Assembly: GCA_964416315.1 (NCBI GenBank) | Contig: CAYQDR010000010.1 | Span: 3,572-67,571 of the forward strand | Reading direction: 5' to 3' | From: CAYQDR01 sp964416315 | Lineage (GTDB): Bacteria > Methylomirabilota > Methylomirabilia > Rokubacteriales > DASRDR01 | Length of the DNA: 64,000 bases | Shown here: positions 1 to 8,002 of the stretch, in pieces | How the letters are laid out: each line of letters opens with the position of its first letter | Position numbering within the stretch: position 1 is the stretch's first letter | The notes under the pieces: generated by a model | Database searches by the model: none | The model's input: the letters and a program-made list of their open reading frames with translations, nothing else | What the model was told of the DNA's origin: nothing | Made by a program: the position numbers and the translations under genes

Positions 1-498
1 CTCGACTGGCTCGCCTCGGAGGCGTACCAGGGGCCGCTCGTGTTCCGGCTCGACCCGCTGGAGGACCTCCCCCGCCCGAGGCGGCTGGACTTCGCCGTGC
101 CCATGTTCCCGAGGCGCGCGGCGCTCGGGGCGCCCGGCGTCGCGGCCCTCCCCCGGTTCGTCTCCGTGGCGGCCTCGCCTGCCGCCGAGGGGATCTTCCT
201 CCTCGGCTCCCCCGGGGAGGTGTTCCGGCTGACCCCGTCGACCGGGCTCCAGCTTCTCGCGCGGCTTCCGGCAGGGAACTATCACCGGACCCACATGGCG
301 GTAGCACCGGATGGGAACGTATTCGTGAGCAGCGGCTTCCACATCCGCGACCTCTTCCGGATCTCGCCCGCCGGCGTCGTGACCATCATCGCCCGGGAGT
401 TGGGGGATCCCGGGGGGATTGTGGTCGATCGCGCGGGCGATCTTTATATCGTCGAGACCGCCCTCCACCGGATCATCCGGATTCGCCCCGACCCCTAG
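1..498 (+). CDS. NHL/SMP-30-like beta-propeller protein, 3' part only
   Basis: The reading frame is open from the first base, so the 5' end lies outside the window; a GTG at 40 is only an internal candidate start. The visible C-terminal part has propeller-blade motifs: 'APDGNVFVSSG' followed by 'ISPAG', then 'VDRAGDLYIVETALHRII'. These match the repeat pattern of NHL or gluconolactonase-like beta-propellers, usually periplasmic or secreted sensing, binding or hydrolytic proteins. Substrate and activity cannot be read from this fragment. It ends in a TAG just before an R1 repeat. Confidence 0.6.
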   Translation, partial: LDWLASEAYQGPLVFRLDPLEDLPRPRRLDFAVPMFPRRAALGAPGVAALPRFVSVAASPAAEGIFLLGSPGEVFRLTPSTGLQLLARLPAGNYHRTHMAVAPDGNVFVSSGFHIRDLFRISPAGVVTIIARELGDPGGIVVDRAGDLYIVETALHRIIRIRPDP

Positions 499-503
499 AG
501 ATC

Positions 504-585
504 CTCGGAGGGGGGCATGGCCTCCCTCCGATTCCTCCCCCCTCGATTGTGGGGGGCAAAGCCCGCGCTCGGAGCGCTTCGTTCG
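504..585 (+). repeat. R1 dispersed repeat, copy at 0.5 kb
   Basis: GC-rich element directly after the propeller gene. It contains the R1 hallmarks: a G-run/C-run hairpin near 505-530, then 'GGGCAAAGCCCGCGCTCGG' and 'GAGCGCTTCG'. The same modules recur near 15.5, 20.4, 27.7 and 39.0 kb. Confidence 0.7.
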
Positions 586-635
586 GGAGTGTGCGGGCCG
601 CGTGACCCGCTCTCGCGTTTTTCAGCAGACCCCCT

Positions 636-1508
636 TCAGGCGCCCTCGACCATTGCGGCGGTCAGCCCGCGCACGTAACCGCGGGCGAACAGGGCGGAGA
701 TCAGCACCACCGGGATCGCCATCAGGTTGATCCCCGCCACGGCCAGCAGCTCGTCCAGGGCCACGTCCATCGTGGCCAGCCCGGCCGGGATCGTCTGGCT
801 GTGCTTGTCGAGGATGAAGATCGAGGCCAGCGTGAAGTCGCTGGCGACGATCCCCAGGGCGAAGATCCCGGCGGCGACCACGACGGGGCGCGCCATGGGC
901 AGGATGATCCGGAGGAACGCGGTCGCGCGGTTGGCCCCCTCGATGAGCGCCGAGTCCTCGATGTCCGGGGAGAGGTGCTGGAAGTACGCCGAGAGGATCC
1001 AGATGCAGAAGGGGACGGCCATGGTCGAGTAGACCAGGACCAGCAGCAGGAGGTTGTCGTCCAGGTGGAGCCGGATGACGAGCTGGTAGAGCGGCACGAA
1101 GAGAATCGTGTGCGGGACGACGTAGGTCGCGAAGACCGCCCGCCGCCACCAGCGGAAGCCCGGCGGGCGGAGGCGGCCGAGGGCGTACGCGGCCAGGATG
1201 CTGACGACCAGGGTCAGCGCCAGCGAGCCGGCGAAGACGATGATCGTGTTCTCCATCCAGTCCAGGAACGGGTAGGACTGCTTGAGCGTCCGCCCCACGA
1301 AGCCCCGGGACCCCTCCTTGGGGACGAACAGCTCCTCGAAGTTCTCGAACGTGGGCCTGAGGACGATGAGGGGATGGCCGAAGACGTCCTCCTGGGCCCC
1401 CTTCAGCGACTGGATGAGCATGTAGTAGACGGGGAAGACGCAGTAGACGGCGACCAGGACGAGGAGGCTCCCCTGGCCGACCTTCCGCCACCACGGCTTG
1501 GGGTTCAT
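636..1508 (-). CDS. Carbohydrate ABC transporter permease, MalG-like
   Basis: Inner-membrane permease subunit (290 aa) of a binding-protein-dependent sugar importer. It has an N-terminal membrane segment (about residues 13-33), further hydrophobic segments, and the cytoplasmic EAA loop at about 174-198 ('EDSALIEGANRATAFLRI') that docks the ATPase. The ATG at 1508 overlaps the stop of the upstream permease by 4 bases, so the two are translationally coupled and should form a heterodimer. No ATPase (MalK/UgpC type) gene lies nearby, so the complex must borrow one from elsewhere. The family is certain; the sugar is unknown. Confidence 0.9.
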   Translation of the reverse strand: MNPKPWWRKVGQGSLLVLVAVYCVFPVYYMLIQSLKGAQEDVFGHPLIVLRPTFENFEELFVPKEGSRGFVGRTLKQSYPFLDWMENTIIVFAGSLALTLVVSILAAYALGRLRPPGFRWWRRAVFATYVVPHTILFVPLYQLVIRLHLDDNLLLLVLVYSTMAVPFCIWILSAYFQHLSPDIEDSALIEGANRATAFLRIILPMARPVVVAAGIFALGIVASDFTLASIFILDKHSQTIPAGLATMDVALDELLAVAGINLMAIPVVLISALFARGYVRGLTAAMVEGA

Positions 1509-2638
1509 CGCGCCTCCTCCTCGCGGGGGTCGAACATCCGGAACAGGACCAACAGGACTGCGACGAGGAGGGGCACGATCGTCAGCGACAGCGCGGCGCC
1601 GGCCGCGATCTGCCCGCCCCGGATGGCCAGCCAGTAGGCCTGGGTTCCGATGACCGGGAAGATGATCCTCCCCCCGGTCAGCAGCCAGACGTTCGCCAGG
1701 TCGGCAAACGCCGTCGTGAGGGAAATGAAGACGCCGAGGGCGAGGAACGGCTTGAGGAGGGGCACCGTCACCAGCCAGAACCGGCGCCAGACCGACTTGG
1801 ATTCCAGGAGGGAGCACTCGAAGAGCTCGGGAGGGATCGCGTTGATTCCCGCGAGCAGGAAGACGCCGATGAACGAGCTGCCGCGCCAGATGTTGAACAG
1901 GGCCACGCTCAGGAACGCCCACGCGCCGTCCCCCAGCGCGCCGTCCACCACATACTTCACGTTGCCCAGGAAGACGGCGTGCGCTACGACGATGGGCGGG
2001 TTCAGCGTCCAGTACCACCCGATGACGCTCACGCTGGCGGGATAGACCCACGGCAGGAAGACCGCAAAGAATACCAGGGCTCGCCCCCGAAACGGGTTGG
2101 CGAGGAGCAGCGCGAAGCCCAGCCCGAGGGCGAGCTTGGCCGCGCTCGTGACCAGGGCATAGGTGACGGTCACGGTGGCGGCCCACCAGAACTGCCGGTC
2201 CCCGAGCAGACGGGCGTAGTTTTCGGCGCCCACGAAGCCGGCGGGCCCCTCTTTCAGCGGCGAGAGGTCGGTCAGGCTGATCCAGAGCTCCCACGCCACC
2301 GGATAGGCCAGTACCAGGAGCAGCAACAGCACGGCCGGCGCGAGCAGAAGGTACGCGAGCCCGATGTCGCGGCGGCGCCGGGCACGGAAGCTGCTCCTGC
2401 GGGCGTGCGTCGCCGGAAACCACGTCGCGGGAGCCCAAGCAGCCCGGCTGGCCAGGGCGATCCCCCTCAGCGGATTTCCCGGCTCAGGACCGGGACGCGG
2501 TACGTGTGCTCGATCGTCTCTCTGCGTACCGGGTCGATCATCCGGATCGTCCAGGTGTCGGCGAACGCGAGCGCGTGATCCAGCGTCACCACCGTGCCGG
2601 AGTAGAGGAGGTAGAGCCGAGGTTGTACATCCGGACAA
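1505..2638 (-). CDS. Carbohydrate ABC transporter permease, MalF-like (start unresolved)
   Basis: Partner of the downstream MalG-like permease. The conserved part begins at 'RRRRDIGLAYLLLAP' and carries about six membrane segments plus an EAA-type loop ('ELFECSLLESKSVWRRF'). The frame stays open to 2638, but MalF-like proteins begin about 20-30 residues before the first membrane helix, so the first 57 or so codons are probably not translated; they overlap a small frame that stops at 2467. No ATG, GTG or TTG is in phase between 2460 and the first helix. Removing one C from the C-run near 2405 would join a TTG start at 2438 to the permease frame, so an indel or assembly error is likely. Confidence 0.8.
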   Translation of the reverse strand: MSGCTTSALPPLLRHGGDAGSRARVRRHLDDPDDRPGTQRDDRAHVPRPGPEPGNPLRGIALASRAAWAPATWFPATHARRSSFRARRRRDIGLAYLLLAPAVLLLLLVLAYPVAWELWISLTDLSPLKEGPAGFVGAENYARLLGDRQFWWAATVTVTYALVTSAAKLALGLGFALLLANPFRGRALVFFAVFLPWVYPASVSVIGWYWTLNPPIVVAHAVFLGNVKYVVDGALGDGAWAFLSVALFNIWRGSSFIGVFLLAGINAIPPELFECSLLESKSVWRRFWLVTVPLLKPFLALGVFISLTTAFADLANVWLLTGGRIIFPVIGTQAYWLAIRGGQIAAGAALSLTIVPLLVAVLLVLFRMFDPREEEAR

Positions 2639-2678
2639 ACCGGAACTGCTCCGGGCTGACCCGGCCGCCCCGCAGCAC
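2467..2678 (-). pseudogene. Small unrecognised gene split by a one-base frameshift
   Basis: Between the two permease pairs, two minus-strand frames join into one plausible protein of about 70 residues. The first runs '...RGGRVSPEQFRFVRMYNLG' and the second 'LYLLYSGTVVTLDHALAFAD...' to a TGA at 2467-2469. Adding one C in 'GGCTCTAC' (about 2618) would join them. A GTG at 2678 is the only usable start after the stop of the upstream permease. I do not recognise the family. It could be a real small gene with a sequencing error or a decayed remnant. Confidence 0.35.
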
Positions 2679-2717
2679 CCCGAGGCGAACGGACGTCGGG
2701 ATGGAGCCCCTCCCGGG

Positions 2718-3599
2718 CTACCCCTTGACGGCGCCGGTGAGGCCGGCGACGTAGTGCTCCACGAAGAAGGAATAGACGAGGGCGACGGGCACGGAACCCA
2801 GCAGCGCGCCGGCCATGAGCGGGCCCCAGAAGAACACGTCCCCCCGGATCAGCTCCGAGACGACGCCCACCGGGACCGTCTTCTGCTGCGGGGAGGAGAG
2901 GAAGACGAGCGCGTAGATGAACTCGTTCCACGAGAGCGTGAAGGCGAAGATCCCCGCCGAGAGGATCCCGGGTGTCGCGATGGGGAAGATGATCTGGAGC
3001 ATCGCCCGGATCCGGCTCGCCCCGTCGATCCGCGCGCACTCCTCGAGCTCCTTGGGGATCGTCTTGAAGTACCCCATCATGAGCCACGTGCAGAAGGGGA
3101 TCAGGAAGGTGGGGTAGGTCAGGATGAGCGACCACGGCGTGTCGCCCAGGCGGAAGTTGCGGATGACGTCGGCCAGCGGGATGAACAGGAGGGTCGGCGG
3201 CACGAGGTACGTGACGAAGATCCCCGTCCCGAGCGGTCCGGCGAGCGGGAACCGGAGCCGCGCCAGGGCGTAGCCCGCGAGGAGCCCGCAGAAGAGCGAG
3301 ATGAGCGTGGAGACGATGGCGATGAACATCGTGTTGTAGAGCCACGTGCCGAACATCGTCTGCTTGAAGAGATACACGACGTGCTCGAACGTCGGGTCCG
3401 TCGTCCAGAACGGAGTATTGTTGACGGCCCGCCACGGCCGGTACAGCTCGCCGTCCGGCCGGAAGGCCGTGACGAGCATCCAGTAGAAGGGGAAGAGCGT
3501 GCCGACGACGAAGGCGGTGAGGGGGATGTAGAAGTAAACCCACTTGCGCCAGTAGGTGCCCTCGACCATCCCCGCCCCGGAACCCGCGCGCCCGGCCAT
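2718..3599 (-). CDS. Carbohydrate ABC transporter permease, MalG-like (second pair)
   Basis: Sugar-importer permease of 293 aa with an N-terminal membrane helix at about residues 21-45, several further helices, and an EAA loop at about 184-210 ('LEECARIDGASRIRAMLQI'). The ATG at 3599 overlaps the TGA of the upstream MalF-like gene (ATGA overlap); an internal ATG at 3569 is an alternative start. With the gene at 3599-4570 it should form the membrane channel that receives substrate from the binding protein encoded at 4626-5960. Confidence 0.92.
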   Translation of the reverse strand: MAGRAGSGAGMVEGTYWRKWVYFYIPLTAFVVGTLFPFYWMLVTAFRPDGELYRPWRAVNNTPFWTTDPTFEHVVYLFKQTMFGTWLYNTMFIAIVSTLISLFCGLLAGYALARLRFPLAGPLGTGIFVTYLVPPTLLFIPLADVIRNFRLGDTPWSLILTYPTFLIPFCTWLMMGYFKTIPKELEECARIDGASRIRAMLQIIFPIATPGILSAGIFAFTLSWNEFIYALVFLSSPQQKTVPVGVVSELIRGDVFFWGPLMAGALLGSVPVALVYSFFVEHYVAGLTGAVKG

Positions 3600-4570
3600 C
3601 AGGCGCCCTCGACCCGACGGATGTACCACAGCTGGATGACGACGATGATGAAGAGCATCGGGAACATCGCGAGCGAGGCGGCCGCCCCCTCGCCCAGGAG
3701 CCCCGTCCCGATCCCGATCTGGTAGGCGTAGGTCGCGAAGAGGTGGGTCGCGTTCGCCGGCCCGCCGCCCGTCAGCACGTAGACGAGCTGGAAGTCCGCG
3801 AACGTCTGGATCACGGAGAAGAGCGTCACGACCATCGTCACCGGCAGGAGCAGCGGCCACGTGATCCGCCAGAAGCGCTGCCAGGCGTTCGCCCCGTCGA
3901 TGGCGGCCGCCTCGTGGAGCTCGGGGTTGACGGTCTGGAGCCCCGCCAGGAGCGTGATCGCGTAGAACGGCATGCCGCGCCAGACGTTCACGATGATCAC
4001 CGAGCCGAGCGCCAGGGTCGGATCGGTCAGCCAGCCGATCCGGGTCTGGATGAGGCCGAGGTGGTACAGGGTCCAGTTCAGGACGCTGAAGGTCGGGTCG
4101 AACATCCACTTCCAGGCGAACGTCGAGAGCACCGTCGGGATGATGAACGGGAGGAGCATCGAGGCCCGGACGAGGCGCTTGCCCCTGAAATGGCGGTTGA
4201 GGAGAAGGGCGAGCCACATCCCGAGGACCAGCTTGCCAACAGTGGCCAGCCCCGTGTAGACGAACGTGTTGTACGTGGCCTGCTGGAAGATCGAGTCGTT
4301 CCAGAGCTTGGCGAAGTTCTTGAGGCCCACGAAGACGGCGGGGTTGCCGACGGTCGCGCTCGTCAGGCTGAGCCACACCCCCGTGACGAACGGGTAGGCG
4401 ATGAAGAGCGTCAGGAGGATGATGGTCGGGACCAGGAGAACCGCCCCGAGGACGCGCTCGTCCTCGAGGAGGCGCGACACCGCGCCGGTTCGCGGGGCGG
4501 TGCCGGGCAGGGTGGCGAGGCGGGCCGTCACCTCGCCCGCCTCGCCCCGGCCACCTGTGATCGGCCTCAC
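3599..4570 (-). CDS. Carbohydrate ABC transporter permease, MalF-like
   Basis: Sugar-importer permease of 323 aa. A soluble N-terminal stretch (about 1-38) precedes a membrane helix at 41-62. The EAA loop lies at about 218-245 ('LHEAAAIDGANAWQRFW'), followed by 'VYVLTGGGPANAT', a MalF-family signature. It lies 55 bases downstream of the binding-protein gene on the same strand and overlaps the next permease by 4 bases, so 4626-5960, this gene and 2718-3599 form one operon. Confidence 0.93.
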   Translation of the reverse strand: MRPITGGRGEAGEVTARLATLPGTAPRTGAVSRLLEDERVLGAVLLVPTIILLTLFIAYPFVTGVWLSLTSATVGNPAVFVGLKNFAKLWNDSIFQQATYNTFVYTGLATVGKLVLGMWLALLLNRHFRGKRLVRASMLLPFIIPTVLSTFAWKWMFDPTFSVLNWTLYHLGLIQTRIGWLTDPTLALGSVIIVNVWRGMPFYAITLLAGLQTVNPELHEAAAIDGANAWQRFWRITWPLLLPVTMVVTLFSVIQTFADFQLVYVLTGGGPANATHLFATYAYQIGIGTGLLGEGAAASLAMFPMLFIIVVIQLWYIRRVEGA

Positions 4571-4625
4571 GGCACCTCTATGCGCCCGTGACCGGGCGGG
4601 GGCGCCCGAGACTCGCTGTCCCGGA

Positions 4626-5960
4626 TCACGCCTTCCCGTAGATTTCCCGGAGTTGCCCCTCGGCCCACTTCACCGCGTCCTCCGGAGCCATGCCCTGGAC
4701 AGCCTTGGCGTACATGTCGGTGATGATGTACTTGGTCTGGGCCTCGGTCGCGTTGCGGCTGGGCGGTCCTTCCCATCCGAAGAGCCGGAACGCCCGCGCG
4801 CCCGTGCGATAGGGCAGCATCACGGGATCCTGCTCCCACATCTTGTGCTTCTCCCAGTCGGTCGTCGGCCCGACGCTGAAGCCCTTCTGCGAGAGGAACC
4901 AGTGCTCGTAGTTCTCCTTGGCGTGCAGCCAGCGGAGGAAGTCCTTGGCGAGCTTCTGGTTCTTCGAGTAGTTCATGATCGCGTGGTGGAACGTCGTGTG
5001 GTTGAGGTAGGCGCCGGCGGGCCCGGCCGGGTTCGGCGCGTGCCGGATGTCGGTGTGCATCAGCGCGCCCTTCTCGGTCTTGTACTTTTCCCTGTTGCGG
5101 AGCGACTCGATGTAGATCGAGGCCCCGTTGAGCGTCGCGCAGATGGTGCCGGAGAGGAAGGCGCGGTTGTTGTTCGAGTCGTCCCAGGCGAGGCCACCCT
5201 CGTCGAAGGCGTCCTTCCAGAAGCCGACCATGAACTTGACGGATTCGATCGTCTCCTTCGAGTTGATCGCGACGGTCTTCCCGTCCTGCTGAACCTCTTT
5301 GCCGCCCCACGACCACAGGTAGGTGTAGCTGAAGGTCGGGGCGTCGCCGAAGGTGTGCCCCAGGGTCTGGCCGATCGGGTAGCCCTTGGCCTTGAGCTTC
5401 TTGCCGACTTCGCGATACTGCTGCCAGGTCTTCGGGAACTCCTTGGCGCCGACCTCCTCGAAGAGGGACTTCCGGTAGGCGATCATCGCCCCGACGATGG
5501 CGTGGGGGATCGCCAGCCGCTTGCCGCCGGGCCCGGCCGTCTGACGGTTCACCGCGTCGTAGAAGCCGCCCTGAGCCTTTCCGATCGACTCGAACAGGTC
5601 ACTCACGTCCACGACGCTCTCGGCGTAGAGTTGCACCCAGTTGTGGAGCATGTTGAAGATGTCCGGCCCGCTCCGGGACGAAATGGCCGCCGTGGCGCGC
5701 GGCTGGATGTCGTTCGCGTTGATCGTCTCGAGCGTGATCTCCGCCCCGAGCGCCTTCTGGGCGTCCGGGATGAGCTTCGTCTTCAGCACCTCGTCCGACG
5801 CGGGGACGAAGTCCACCCAGCGGACGATGTGAAGCTTGGTGCCTTGGGCGTACGCCGGCGCCCGGCCGGACTCGAGGATCCCCGCGAGCCCGGTAGACGC
5901 GGCCGCAGCCCCCGCCCCGGTCACCTTGATGAACGACCGCCGATCCATTCTCCTCCCCAT
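4626..5960 (-). CDS. Extracellular solute-binding protein, family 1, Tat-exported
   Basis: Periplasmic sugar-binding component (444 aa) of the ABC importer encoded downstream. The N-terminus has a twin-arginine signal ('RRSFIKVTGAGAAAAS') ending near 'APAYAQ', typical of Tat-exported family-1 binding proteins. The mature part has the expected length and the 'YRKSLFEEVGAKEFPKTW' type segment. Two starts are possible: ATG 5960, with an AAGGAGG site at 5967-5973, and ATG 5948, preceded by GGAGGAGA. I prefer 5960 because of its spacing. It is the first gene of the operon, about 150 bases downstream of a strong promoter. Confidence 0.93.
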   Translation of the reverse strand: MGRRMDRRSFIKVTGAGAAAASTGLAGILESGRAPAYAQGTKLHIVRWVDFVPASDEVLKTKLIPDAQKALGAEITLETINANDIQPRATAAISSRSGPDIFNMLHNWVQLYAESVVDVSDLFESIGKAQGGFYDAVNRQTAGPGGKRLAIPHAIVGAMIAYRKSLFEEVGAKEFPKTWQQYREVGKKLKAKGYPIGQTLGHTFGDAPTFSYTYLWSWGGKEVQQDGKTVAINSKETIESVKFMVGFWKDAFDEGGLAWDDSNNNRAFLSGTICATLNGASIYIESLRNREKYKTEKGALMHTDIRHAPNPAGPAGAYLNHTTFHHAIMNYSKNQKLAKDFLRWLHAKENYEHWFLSQKGFSVGPTTDWEKHKMWEQDPVMLPYRTGARAFRLFGWEGPPSRNATEAQTKYIITDMYAKAVQGMAPEDAVKWAEGQLREIYGKA

Positions 5961-6115
5961 AAAGGTCCTCCTTAGGTGATTGTGAGGTCCCGGACGAACA
6001 TTCCGTGGAACCGCCCCGGACGGAACACCGTCCGCGTGACGCGTGATGAGGCGTGGGTCAGGAAGCCGTTCACCGACGGTTCGATGCCGACCATTCCCCC
6101 GCCAGGGATGCCGAC

Positions 6116-6144
6116 TCTATAGCACCGACGCCCCAGGCTGTCAA
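6116..6144 (-). promoter_or_regulatory. Sigma70-type promoter for the sugar ABC operon
   Basis: On the minus strand TTGACA (6144-6139), a 17-base spacer and TATAGA (6121-6116). The predicted start is near 6109, leaving an untranslated leader of about 150 bases before the binding-protein gene. A short frame in this leader ends at 5972, beside the Shine-Dalgarno site. Confidence 0.75.
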
Positions 6145-6197
6145 CCGGGAACAAGCCGACAGGGTGGGCAGTTACGAGGCCCGATGAGCCGGCGGCG

Positions 6198-7460
6198 CTA
6201 CCGACCTCCCGCGAGGGCCGGGGCGGGCTGCGGCGGCCGCAGCGCTAGGGCGACGGCGACGGCGGCGGCGCCCACGAGGGTGCTCCCCAGGTGCAGGCTC
6301 CAGTACGAGCCCAGCAGGTCATGGAGCCCGCCGCCGGCGTACGCCCCCAGCCCCATGCCGATCGCCGAGAGGAAGAAGATGCCGCCGAACGCCGTCCCGA
6401 TGACAAACTCGCCGAAGTACTCGCGGGCCACGAAGGCGTAGAGCGGCATCGCGCCGCCGTACGCGACGCCGAAGACGAGCGCGACGCCGAAGAGCGGGAC
6501 AGTGCCCTCGGCGACCAGATAGGTCGAGAGCGTGGCCGCCTGGAGCGCGAGCATTCCCACCAGGGCCGGCTTGGCGCCGAACCGGTCCGCGCAGAGCCCG
6601 CTCCCGATCCGGCCGGCGATGCTGGTGCCGCCGGAGAGCCCGAGCATGGCGGCGGCCGCCATCTTGGGCGCGCCGAGGTCCATGGCGTGCGCCACCATGT
6701 GGAAGATCGGTCCTGAGTGCGCCGCGCAGCAGGCGAAGTGAACGAGCGCGATCACCCAGAAGGCCGGGTGGCGGAGGGCGTCGCCGGGCGTCATGCCGCC
6801 CGGCCGGGACAGCGCCGCCGCCGGGGACCCGTTCCCGCCGTAGGCCTCGAGGCCGACGTCCGCCGGGCGGTCGTGGAGGAGGCGGACGACGGCGAAGGCC
6901 ACGGCCCACGTCAGGAGGCCGAACAGCGCGAACGTGGTCCGCCATCCGACCGCGGTGATCAGGGCCCGGGCGAGCGGCGGCACGACCAGGATGCCGAGCC
7001 CCATGCCGGCCGAGATGAGGCCGAGGGCGAGCCCGCGGCGCGCCGCGAACCAGCGGGTGGCCATCGCCGAGAGCGGGACGTAGAAGGCGCTCGACCCCGC
7101 CGCGCCCAGGATGCCGAAGGCGGCGTAGAGCTGCCACGCCGCTTCGACCCGGCTCGAGAGGAGCATCGCCGCGCCGAGGAGCCCGGCGCCCGCGGCGACG
7201 ACCCGGCGGGTGCCGACGCGGTCCGACAGCGCGCCCCAGGCGAAGGCCCCAACCCCGAAGATGACCCAGTTGAGGAGCGCGATCCCCGAGATGAGGGAGC
7301 GGCTCCAGCCGAACTCCTCTTCGAGAGGCTTGAGGAAGACCGCCAGGGCGAACGTGATGCCGACGCCGACCATGATGACGGCGATCGCCGCGGCCAGCAC
7401 GACCCAGCCGTAGAAGACTCGGCCTCTGGCTACCGGGACCGGGCGAGCCACTCGGGTCAC
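6198..7460 (-). CDS. MFS transporter, OFA/monocarboxylate-like
   Basis: Twelve-helix major facilitator protein of 420 aa. The opening 'GRVFYGWVVLAAAIAVIM' and 'SLISGIALLNW' resemble the oxalate-formate antiporter/monocarboxylate branch. The loop-2 motif 'GALSDRVGTRRV' (about residues 77-88) is clear. It probably moves a small organic anion; the substrate is not determinable. The start overlaps the stop of the GAF gene by 4 bases, so the two are co-transcribed. Confidence 0.88.
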   Translation of the reverse strand: MTRVARPVPVARGRVFYGWVVLAAAIAVIMVGVGITFALAVFLKPLEEEFGWSRSLISGIALLNWVIFGVGAFAWGALSDRVGTRRVVAAGAGLLGAAMLLSSRVEAAWQLYAAFGILGAAGSSAFYVPLSAMATRWFAARRGLALGLISAGMGLGILVVPPLARALITAVGWRTTFALFGLLTWAVAFAVVRLLHDRPADVGLEAYGGNGSPAAALSRPGGMTPGDALRHPAFWVIALVHFACCAAHSGPIFHMVAHAMDLGAPKMAAAAMLGLSGGTSIAGRIGSGLCADRFGAKPALVGMLALQAATLSTYLVAEGTVPLFGVALVFGVAYGGAMPLYAFVAREYFGEFVIGTAFGGIFFLSAIGMGLGAYAGGGLHDLLGSYWSLHLGSTLVGAAAVAVALALRPPQPAPALAGGR

Positions 7461-7927
7461 TCGCGGGCCGCCGCGAAGCGGGCCGCAAGCGCGGCCGCGA
7501 TCGTTTCGACGAGTCGGCAGTCGTCCGGGCCGAAGGCGGCCGGCTGGTCGGAGTCGATGTCGATCTCGCCGAGCACCCGCCCCTCCCGGTCCATGATCGG
7601 CACGACGATCTCGGAGCGCGTCTCGGGCGAGCAGGCGAGGTAGCGGGAGTCCTGGCGGACGTCGTCCACGACGATCGTCTGCCGCTCCCGGGCTGCGGCG
7701 CCGCAGAGCCCCCGGGAGATCGGGATCCGCGTGTGGGGCGTCGGCTCGCCGTCCTGGCTGTGGAGGACCAGGGTGTCCCCCTCCAGCAGGTAGATGCCGA
7801 CCCAGTGGTAGCGATCGCCGGTCGCGGCCAGGCCGTAGACCGCCGCGCGCAGGGCTTCGTCCAGATCGGGGGCGGTATCGATGACGCGGACGAGGAGCCG
7901 CTCCGCGGCGAGCTCGGGCGAAGTCAC
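7457..7927 (-). CDS. GAF-domain protein related to free methionine-R-sulfoxide reductase
   Basis: A single GAF domain (156 aa) with the fRMsr-type signature: 'WVGIYLLEGDTL', 'GLCGAAA', 'YLACSPETRSEIVVPI' and 'GEIDIDSDQPAAF'. fRMsr reduces free methionine-R-sulfoxide in the cytosol using conserved cysteines. Two are here (in GLCG and LACSPE). The usual upstream cysteine before 'RIP' appears as threonine ('HTRIPI'), so resolution of the disulfide, or the activity itself, may differ. It is the first gene of a two-gene unit with the MFS transporter. Confidence 0.8.
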   Translation of the reverse strand: MTSPELAAERLLVRVIDTAPDLDEALRAAVYGLAATGDRYHWVGIYLLEGDTLVLHSQDGEPTPHTRIPISRGLCGAAARERQTIVVDDVRQDSRYLACSPETRSEIVVPIMDREGRVLGEIDIDSDQPAAFGPDDCRLVETIAAALAARFAAARE

Positions 7928-7940
7928 GGGACGGATTATA

Positions 7941-7986
7941 CCTTACCCCTCTCGCCTGCTGGGGGAGAGGGTCGGGTGAGGGGCAC
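7941..7986. repeat. CCCTCTC/GAGAGGG palindromic intergenic repeat
   Basis: Between the two MFS-side genes. 'TTACCCCTCTCGCC' is followed by 'GGGGGAGAGGGTCGGGTGAG', an imperfect inverted repeat of the kind common between genes in GC-rich bacteria. It may act as a bidirectional terminator. A related CCCTCTCCCC-GGGGAGAGG hairpin occurs near 15421-15440. Confidence 0.45.
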
Positions 7987-8002
7987 CGGCATCATCCGCT
8001 CG

